Positions 1 through 7,000 of a stretch of 15,042 bases of DNA are shown piece by piece. Each line of letters opens with the position of its first letter. Positions within the stretch are counted from its first letter, which is position 1. A model generated the notes under the pieces. That model searched no databases. It had not been told where the DNA came from and worked only from the letters and a program-made list of their open reading frames with translations. This DNA is from Irineochytrium annulatum. Lineage: Eukaryota; Chytridiomycota; Chytridiomycetes; Chytridiales; Chytridiaceae. A program made the translations under genes and the position numbers. The stretch spans positions 1 through 15,042 of the forward strand of contig JADGJL010000716.1 in the NCBI GenBank assembly GCA_027600665.1. Reading direction: 5' to 3'.

Positions 1-143
1 GGGTTGACGCGGGCTCGCGACAGCGTGATTGCCATAGCATACTGCATATTGTCATTTATAAGCACACAAACAAACACACTAATAAACACAGCAAGCCTCA
101 AAAATCATCCAGCAGTTTGCTAACACGTTCTCCGTCGCATTCA
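1..143 (-). other. 3' flank of the HD phosphohydrolase gene
   Basis: This stretch lies downstream of the minus-strand stop codon at 144-146 and reaches the window edge. Read on the minus strand it contains TTTATT followed by a GT-rich run (around 62-90), the kind of sequence found near fungal polyadenylation sites. I see no coding potential that I can support. The 3'-end role is inference from position and composition. Confidence 0.3.
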
Positions 144-852
144 TTAAGCCAGCAATAACGAAAGCTCCCTCGCGATGTTCTCCCTTGCCATCCTCTCAAA
201 TCTCCCACGCATAACCTCCGTATGGTAAATTGTCGGCCATTTCTGAAAAGCTTGCAGCACCTTCGCCCTCCCCGCCCGAAAGTCCTTCTCCGAGTAGACG
301 ATTGAGTACTCTCCGTATATCTGCGCGGAATACGCGTCGTACTCCTCCGGCGACGCACCAAGGATGCTCATGTCGAGGTCCAGGAACAGCTTGAGGTCTT
401 TGTCAGCCGCCGCTTCGACCTCATGCGATTTTGTCGCCATTATCAGCGCGCCGACGCGGTTTGCTAAGTGTGCGACCCCGACGTCGATGCAAAACTCCTT
501 CGCGAGAGCTGCGCTCGCGTCCTCGTTGTCGGATCGGTGGACGTCGTAGATCGCGTCGCTAACGCCGGCGAAACGTCAGTGCCACTTCATAATAAGTTCC
601 ACCCGTATGCGCAAGAGATGCGTACTGGAACCAGATGGCGATCTCCACTTCCGCGGGTCGCTCAATAGCGTCCGCCGGGAGTGAGGAGCGAAGGTTGAAG
701 ATGCTCCGCAGGTGGGACAGCTTGTGGTAGTGACGCAGCGGATCCTCGTACAGATCAAAGAGCTTCGATTTCCAGGCCAGACTCTTGACGTCTGGCAGAT
801 TCAGGAGCTGCGAAAAGGCCGTCCAGTCCGAATCAATGTTGGGCATCTCCAT
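144..852 (-). CDS. HD-superfamily metal-dependent phosphohydrolase (COG4339-like)
   Basis: Two exons, 852-626 and 558-144, with a GT-AG intron at 559-625 (67 nt), give 213 residues. The sequence shows the pattern of the predicted metal-dependent HD phosphohydrolases of COG4339: RHYHKLSHL at residues 40-48, WFHDAIYD at 74-81 with His76-Asp77 as the HD dyad, SDNEDASA at 85-92, ATKSHE at 117-122, and FLDLDMSILG at 134-143. The intron splits the His76 codon (CA|C), so only the spliced message encodes the HD dyad; this strongly supports the junction. The family is predicted to hydrolyse a phosphoester or nucleotide, but no substrate can be read from the sequence. The start is the ATG at 850-852; another ATG two codons later (844-846) is equally possible. 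The open frame continues upstream to 1059, but that part overlaps the first exons of the divergent hydrolase gene and carries no family motif. No signal peptide is visible, so it is probably soluble. Confidence 0.85.
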
Positions 853-927
853 AGGGCTGAGGCAGAGCAGGGATTCTGACAGACAAGGCGGCTTGAGGCT
901 GGCTTGAGAACGGAGGCTTCCGTAAAC
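853..927. promoter_or_regulatory. Short divergent promoter region
   Basis: These 75 bases separate the start codons of two divergently read genes, the HD phosphohydrolase (minus) and the alpha/beta hydrolase (plus). Both promoters and 5' leaders must fit here or extend into the opposite gene. I see no TATA box or other clear element. The shared-promoter role is inferred from spacing alone. Confidence 0.45.
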
Positions 928-1757
928 ATGAACGATGTTGAGGTCGCGATCCCATCTACGGACGGCGTCCAGCTCCAGGCCAGGTATTAGTAAATTTGCG
1001 TTGGAGACATTATTAATACGGGAATGCAGAGTGCATAAAGGCCGAAATAATGCCCACATATGCGTGATTTTAACCCGTGAGTAATTCTTTTCTTATCACC
1101 GCGCCTTTATCTTAGGTAACGCTCAGATCCCTACGGCCGACTCGGTGGCTCCCTTGACAACAACGTCGTCGAGCGCTGCACCGCATACTTTGCGCAGGAG
1201 GGCCTCATGACAATTCGGTTCAACTTTCGCGGCGTCGGCCGGTCCACGGGATGGGGCACGTTTCGGGGCATCGGGGAGCTGGACGACGTGGTGTCGGTGT
1301 ACAAGTGGGCGAAACTTCAACAGGGCGGCGCGCCGCGGAATTTCATTATATGCGGGTATTCGTTCGGGTCCGTGGTGGCAGCCGCGGCCGCGTGCGAGAT
1401 GCCCGAGTGCATTGGGATCATCTCTATTAGCTATCCGTACTCGGTGTTGTGGAGCCTGACGTTGTTTAACGGGCAGCAATTTACGGATGCGTTAGAATTG
1501 GGTACGTGGAACCGCGCCCTTTCGCAGTGTAACAAATACCAGGCCTGAGAACGACCCCGCGGTGTTTCGTGTTTGGGGACTCAGATAATTTTACGGCGGT
1601 GAAGGACTTTCAAGCATTCTACGACAAGCTCCCGCAGAAGAAGGATCTTTACTTGGCACCACAATGCGATCATTTCTGGCATGGCAGGGAGAATGAGGTC
1701 GTTGGCAGAATAGCAAAGTGGATGAAGGATCGGGACGTTATTGCAACAGCAGTGTAA
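928..1757 (+). CDS. Small alpha/beta hydrolase (COG2945-like)
   Basis: Four exons, 928-983, 1030-1076, 1127-1501 and 1543-1757, separated by introns of 46, 50 and 41 nt, give 230 residues. The reading opens with an N-terminus typical of the fold (IPSTDGVQLQA). It continues with THPYGRLGGS at 34-43, whose His35 codon is split by intron 2. RFNFRGVGRSTG at 65-76 is the hallmark of small predicted alpha/beta hydrolases. The nucleophile elbow is GYSFG at 111-115 with Ser113. The likely acid is Asp174 in FGDSDNF, and the likely base is His203 in CDHFWHG, so the triad is complete and in the usual order. The reaction is presumably hydrolysis of an ester or related bond; the substrate cannot be inferred. 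There is no signal peptide or membrane segment, so the enzyme is likely cytosolic. The in-frame TAA at 1117-1119 falls inside intron 2, and the stop at 1546-1548 is removed by joining exon 4 in its own frame. Confidence 0.87.
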
Positions 1758-1922
1758 ATGGCAGAGGCAGGGTGGGGGACTTCCATCAGCGATGTCTTCG
1801 GCGTAGCGATTATGGAAGACGTGGACAATTAAAGGACCAACAACGATAAAGTTAATGGGTCTAGTTAGGATACACACATGCAGGAAAGTACTTATATATA
1901 TTGCCATCTGAAATAGACCACA
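1758..1922 (+). promoter_or_regulatory. Spacer upstream of the rhomboid gene with a TATA-like run
   Basis: These 165 bases hold the 3' end of the hydrolase gene and the promoter of the rhomboid gene. A TATATATA-type run at about 1892-1901 lies roughly 22-31 bases before the ATG at 1923. That is close for a TATA box unless the leader is very short. No other signal is visible. Confidence 0.3.
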
Positions 1923-2954
1923 ATGAACGACGGGATCGTCAAAGCGCAAGTGGTGTGGCCAACCCGACCCCTCCACCTCAGGGCCCCGGCGCGTCGTCCA
2001 CCGCCTCTTCCTCGCGAGCCTCCCCCCAGCGAGCCCAATCCTCCGATTGAATCGATGCCCATGTCGGGGACCTCGGGGACCTCGACCGCGATATTTGGCC
2101 TGGCAGCCCTGACGCTGCCTTCGTTCGTCTCCCGCTACCACATCCAGCTCGGTCTGGACCAGCCACCCCTCTCGCAATCCTTTATCGCCAAAAACATGAT
2201 CTTGAGGTTTTCCTACAATTTACATGTATCTGCATTAGCGGCGGTTCTAACGCGTCCCTCTTCCAGATTAGGAATATCCGAGAAGCTCACGGAGCTCAAC
2301 CTCATTAGCCGGCCACACACCCTCATCACCCACATGTTCGAGCATCGCGACGTCTACCACCTCGCCGGCAACCTCTTCACGCTCTTCTCTGTTGGCCTCA
2401 GCCTTGACGTCGGATTCGTCGGGACACTCGCTCTTTTCGTTGGCGGCGGCCTCGCTGGCGTCGGGACGCAGGTCCTCGAGGTGACCCTGAAGAAGCGCGC
2501 GGACGCGATATCGTACGTCGACGGTGGGGGCGTGCCGGGACCACCAAAGGCCGTGGACGACGCGCTGTCGTGGATCCTACGGACGGCGACGGGCGGCGCG
2601 AGAAAGACCATCCGGGAGAGGCCGTTCGGGATGTGCGGGGCGAGCGCGGGGATCTACGCGCTGATGGGGGCGGAGCTGATGAGCCTGAGCGTGAAGATAT
2701 ACCACACGCTGCGGAGGCTGTCGCGGTTGAGGAGCGGGTCGCCGCGGAGGCAGGCGGAGGCGGAGAGGCTGCGGAGCTTCAGCGCCATCGTTGTGGGCCA
2801 TTTGATCAACATTCTCACGCAGGTGCTGGCGCTGGATTCGGGCGGCGATTACAGGCTGGACATTGGGCACGCGGCTCATGTGGGCGGGTTTTGTTTTGGT
2901 TGGGGCGCGATGTGGTTGTTCATGCCGGCGAGGTCGGTTAGGTTTGATGATTAA
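1923..2954 (+). CDS. Rhomboid-family intramembrane serine protease
   Basis: Read straight through, the gene encodes 343 residues; removing a probable in-frame 60-nt intron (2207-2266) gives 323. It is recognised as a rhomboid by GASAGIYAL with catalytic Ser241, HAAHVGGFCFGW with catalytic His319, and YHLAGNLFTL (His146, Asn150), the conserved His/Asn region of transmembrane helix 2. Hydrophobic segments fit a six-helix core: about 54-70, 144-162, 165-183, 238-255, 284-303 and 316-332. The first 45 residues are rich in Pro and Arg and could form a disordered cytosolic or targeting segment. Rhomboids cut transmembrane substrates within the membrane. The substrate and the membrane (mitochondrial, Golgi or other) cannot be decided here. 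A basic loop after helix 4 (TLRRLSRLRSGSPRRQ) is likely cytosolic. The start is the ATG at 1923; a later ATG at residue 46 would remove the Pro-rich leader. Residue numbers refer to the unspliced reading. Confidence 0.86.
   Translation: MNDGIVKAQVVWPTRPLHLRAPARRPPPLPREPPPSEPNPPIESMPMSGTSGTSTAIFGLAALTLPSFVSRYHIQLGLDQPPLSQSFIAKNMILRFSYNLHVSALAAVLTRPSSRLGISEKLTELNLISRPHTLITHMFEHRDVYHLAGNLFTLFSVGLSLDVGFVGTLALFVGGGLAGVGTQVLEVTLKKRADAISYVDGGGVPGPPKAVDDALSWILRTATGGARKTIRERPFGMCGASAGIYALMGAELMSLSVKIYHTLRRLSRLRSGSPRRQAEAERLRSFSAIVVGHLINILTQVLALDSGGDYRLDIGHAAHVGGFCFGWGAMWLFMPARSVRFDD
2207..2266 (+). other. Probable 60-nt in-frame intron in the rhomboid gene
   Basis: The 3' end is strongly intron-like: TTCTAAC branch-type sequence, a pyrimidine-rich run and CAG at 2264-2266. 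The only upstream GT that keeps the frame is at 2207 (GAG|GTTTTC), which is a weak donor. Removal joins AG to A and keeps Arg, then continues LGISEKL. A better-looking GT at 2226 would give a 41-nt intron, but it needs an upstream frame closed by TGA. The segment has no stop codon and a length divisible by three, so translation through it is also possible. Confidence 0.6.
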
Positions 2955-3008
2955 ATACACAAAGGCGCTGCGGATATGTATCTTGAAGTTCAGCTTTGTT
3001 TGTCTGTG

Positions 3009-3916
3009 TTAACTGCTAGGCCCGGCCAATATCTCGTCAATGGCCTTTTGAATCTCGCGGCCGCCGTCCGCTTCTTCGACCGTTTCAACGTCAAAAACAT
3101 CGCTGAAGCACTTCAGCACAACTGGGATGACCTCTTCCACATCCACGTTTCTCCCAACCTCCTCCGTAAGGCTCGTCACGCCTAACTCCTTCAGCCCACA
3201 AGGGTCGATGTGGTCGAACCACTTCAGATCTGTATTGCAGTTGAGCGCGAACCCGTGTGATGTTATATGCCGGCGGATATGAATTCCTGCGGTGCATCAT
3301 GGAGTCAGTACAAGATGTTGATACAGAATAAATTACGGAACCAACCGAGAGCCGCGATCTTCCGTCCTTCCACCCAAACACCTGTGTTCTCCGTTGTCCC
3401 AGCCTTGACGTTGAACTCGGCGCATGTCCTGATCATGAAGGTCTCCAGCAACGCCACGTATTTCGCAACACCGAGCTGAAGATGCACGTGTCAGCTTGGC
3501 GGCCCGCCAAAGAAAAGCACGACTGCATGTAAGGACCTTATGCGTCCGCAGATCAATTATAGGATATCCAACGAGCTGCCCCGGCCCGTGGAACGTCATC
3601 TGGCCGCCCCTGTCAACCTGATCATCTCTGTCACGAGTTCGGCTTTAACCCCGAGGAACGCAGCTCGGAATAAGATAAGTACCTCATGCACCTCGGCGTC
3701 CGTCGTTTTCCGCAGTCTTTCCGCTTCTTCACCCGTTGATCCTTTCATTCGTCGTCCGGCGGTGTATACAGGTCGGTGCTCCAGAAGCAGTATGAGGTCC
3801 GGCAGAGGTGACGACGAGGCCGCGGCTCGGATGCGAAGATCAACCAGGCGCTCCTGCAGGGTGAGCGCACGAGCGTAGGGGACAAGCCCAGTGATCCGCT
3901 TAATGAGCACTGACAT
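3009..3916 (-). CDS. LIPT2: Lipoyl(octanoyl) transferase (LipB/LIPT2)
   Basis: Four exons, 3916-3683, 3617-3537, 3475-3346 and 3286-3009, with introns of 65, 61 and 59 nt, give 240 residues. The enzyme moves octanoate from acyl carrier protein to the lipoyl domains of proteins such as glycine-cleavage H protein, the first step of lipoate assembly in mitochondria. Hallmarks in order: [16 protein letters not shown] (10-25), [11 protein letters not shown] (46-56), [17 protein letters not shown] (81-97), [14 protein letters not shown] (136-149) with the catalytic Lys144, SHGFALN (158-164), and IDPCG (175-179) with the acyl-carrying Cys178. The VDRGGQ motif is rebuilt exactly when exon 2 starts at 3617. 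The start is the ATG at 3914-3916; a TTG nine bases upstream was not used. There is little sequence ahead of the conserved core, so a mitochondrial presequence is not obvious. It shares a 99-bp divergent spacer with the OB-fold gene and ends 54 bp from the rhomboid stop, tail to tail. Confidence 0.93.
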
Positions 3917-4015
3917 AGATTGCAACAGCGGCGGACGGACATCCTTGACCGATACTGGACACCAGCCCGTGATCGCTCGACCCTTCTCGTCCTTCGTGAA
4001 GCAGCCACCATCCGG
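3917..4015. promoter_or_regulatory. 99-bp divergent spacer between LIPT2 and the TPP1-like gene
   Basis: The start codons of the octanoyltransferase (minus) and the OB-fold gene (plus) are separated by only 99 bases, which probably hold a bidirectional promoter. No TATA box is visible. The role follows from layout, not from a recognised motif. Confidence 0.45.
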
Positions 4016-7000
4016 ATGTCGGGTGCATTGGGAAAGACTTGGCTGGCGAACGTGCTGAGGACGCAGCTGGAGGCCGTCTTGGAGAACTTCCGGGAGAAAA
4101 GATTCAACGGATTTGATGCCAAGAAGGGCTCTCGACTTCAGCTTCTTAAGGTAATGCTGTCGCGGTCTGTCTCAAGCTCTAGAATCTGATCGTTCTAACG
4201 CCTGTTTTTGCAGTTCTTTTCGAAGCGAAACGAAGACAATGAGTTTACTTGTGAGGTCTCGGATGGAGTTTACTACATGAACGGGATCATCATGCCCGAA
4301 GCTCTCGCGTGAGTGTACTGCAATGCAAGGGTGTGTTTCTGATTTTGAGTTCAGAGATTGCAACGAATGCCCCCTTCGCGATCATATGATTATCAATGTG
4401 GATGATTATTATTTCGACATCAGCCAAGAGGGCTTCCGCGGCCTCGTCATGCGCGTTAGAAAGTTTAAGATCTGGGGTGCGGATGCATGCGGGGTCGTGG
4501 GATCGCCGGCACGGCTCTCGGACGACACGGAGGTGAAATCTTTGACGACGAGATATATTCGGAATCTTCGATGTAAGCTTAATGTCTTGCGCTTGATTGT
4601 GTAACGCGTTGCAAAGTGATGCCTTATCCGCGCGGCAAACATCCGGACTGGAAGGTGCGAAACTCGTTTATATAAATGGTTTTAACGATTTGTCTAGGGA
4701 TATGAGCTAGTGGCCGAGGAGTCTTTCATTCCGCCGGAGCAGTGCTTAGTAAAAGCACTGGAGTTGGAAGATAATGAGCGGGTCGAGGGAGAGGAGCCGA
4801 TGAACGATGGACATGACAACGTATACCGACATCCGTTGAACGACGACGATGACGACGATGGAATTTTGGTGACAGATGATAAGGTCCGCAGGGCCTGGGG
4901 AGGGTTTTATTTAATGACCTTGCAGGACTCGGAATCCCAAAACTTCCTGAATCAAGAATCACAGTTAGGATTCTTTACTCAGGCCCCGGAAATACACGAT
5001 ATGGTAGTGGTTGCATCCACGAAAGCTCCGAGCGACCTCCTGTCGGCCGCTTTCCAGAAATTAGAAACATCTTCTCAAATCTCCTTTGGATCGTCGAACC
5101 CGGACTTGAGGAATCTCTACATTGAGGAACCGCCTTCTACCGCTCCCGTTCCGCGGCCAGAACCTTTATATCGGGATGATTTCACATCGACGTGTGGATT
5201 TTCTGGAAGTCAGGGGTTCGGTTGGGCTTCAAGTCAGGAAGGCACCGCCGCTAATATCGCCGAGCCGAAGCCAGGTACCTTCCAATCTTCGATTCTAAGC
5301 TGATAATGCAATGAAGGCGTCGGTTACGAGTTTTCTCCAATGCCGCTGGAGGTGGATTCGTCAGCCGATGTCGCGGCGGAAGTCATAACGGTAAATGCTT
5401 TCGACAATAGCGGAGATTAACTTCGCTTATGCACAGGCTCCATGTAATGACAAGAACGCCGAAGAAGCTACCGCAACTGCTCCACCAGTTGCGGCCCTCG
5501 TCGATAAGGTTGTCGCTGTCGAGGTCGCTCGCATGTCAGCAACGAACTCGAGCCTTCTCCATGTGCCTACAAGCCTCGTCGGTTTCTCGTTTAACAAAAG
5601 GACCAGATCCGAGCTCGTTGACGTAGACTGCGCCGGCGCTTCCTCAATTGCAGTGGAAAGCGCAACGTCCGTTGAAGTCGAGGTCGCCGACGTAAAAGCC
5701 TCTATCGATGGCGCCGCCTCAATACCTCCCGTCGACACCGCTACCCCAGTTGCCAATGCCGCAAATACGAACTCGAGCCGGTTGCTAGTTCCCGCAACGG
5801 GGTTTTCTTTCTTCAAAAGGACGCGGTCCGAGTTTGATAAGCTGCACATCGATGACGATGATATTGGGACGGAGACGGGTGAGGTCGCGGACGGCAAAGC
5901 GAGTTTCGTTACCGCAAGTGATAGTCTACATCTCCCGGACCCTCCGACGGCTGAAACGCCGGAGTTAAAAAAGAAGCGACCGGCAAGAGTGCTGGGGATT
6001 TTGCGGGAGATTAGCAACGACGGCGATAGTTGGGGTTCTCGGGAGAAGGGGGACCCCAAGGATAGCTACGATGAGATCGTCCCTCCGACTGGACAAGTAC
6101 CGCGGAGCTCGGAAAGGAGCTTTCGATACGACAGTGCTACGGGGGAGAATTCTCAAAGTCCGAGGATCCTGGCTGCGGAGACGCAACGAGTCGCATACTC
6201 GACGCCGAGAGGTACCGGGCTTGTCGAAGCTCACGCCGACCCAACACCTCCGAGAAGATCCGCGTTCGCGCCGTTCGAATCAGTCGATGTGCTGCTCGGG
6301 GTCGGTGGCGATTTGGCAACGTCGACGATGTCTGACCCAGTTGAACTAACGATAACGGACGTGGGGTGGTCGACGGAGAACAATGTCACCCAGCATTCTA
6401 TGTTGCAGAAGTCTACATCGGCGGAGGTCGCGCTGTTCCTGGCCTTGTCCCAGGAATCTGATCATGTGGAAGAAGCCGGTACAGAGCAGTCCGTCACAAT
6501 TGAGATGGATGTCGATGAGAGGGGCAAGCGTCCGGAGCATACAGGCGTGGAAAGAGGCCACGAAACCGTGGTCGGAGCCGGTGGGTTTGATGATGACATC
6601 TTCGGCGACGAAGTGCTACCGTTGGAATATGCGCGACAACCCCTTGAACTACCGGCGACCAAGACCGCCGAAACATCACAACGGGACGGAACGCAAGCGC
6701 CCCGTGAGCTTGAGAAGGAGATAAACTTCGTTAAACGACCGGACGGTGGAGAGACGTTGGCGTGCAAGGCGCGCAGGGCTCCCAGACGAGCGAACGAGCT
6801 TCATCATTTCGTCGAGGAAAGCACAGCCGGAAAGCTCCCTGAAATGACGACGCGAAACGCGGCAGGCGGTAATCAGTCGCCGAAGCCCGTCGTTTGCGCG
6901 CAAGAGCTCAACGCGCTGGGGGGAGAAGTCATTGAAGCGAGAGACGCGGCAGTGGCAGCAGCGGGTGCTAGTGGACAGACTTCAAAGCCGGATGTCAGAA

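Noticed and set aside
559..1059. Longer N-terminus for the HD phosphohydrolase from the upstream open frame
   Set aside because: The extra residues overlap exons of the divergent hydrolase gene and lack family resemblance; ATG at 850-852 gives a normal family length.
3917..4015. Upstream TTG starts for LIPT2 (3925) and for the TPP1-like gene (3920)
   Set aside because: TTG is not an expected nuclear start here, and good ATG codons follow at 3916 and 4016 directly before the conserved regions.
6268..6284. GTTCGAATC resembling a tRNA B box
   Set aside because: No A box, acceptor stem or cloverleaf surrounds it, and it lies inside coding sequence.
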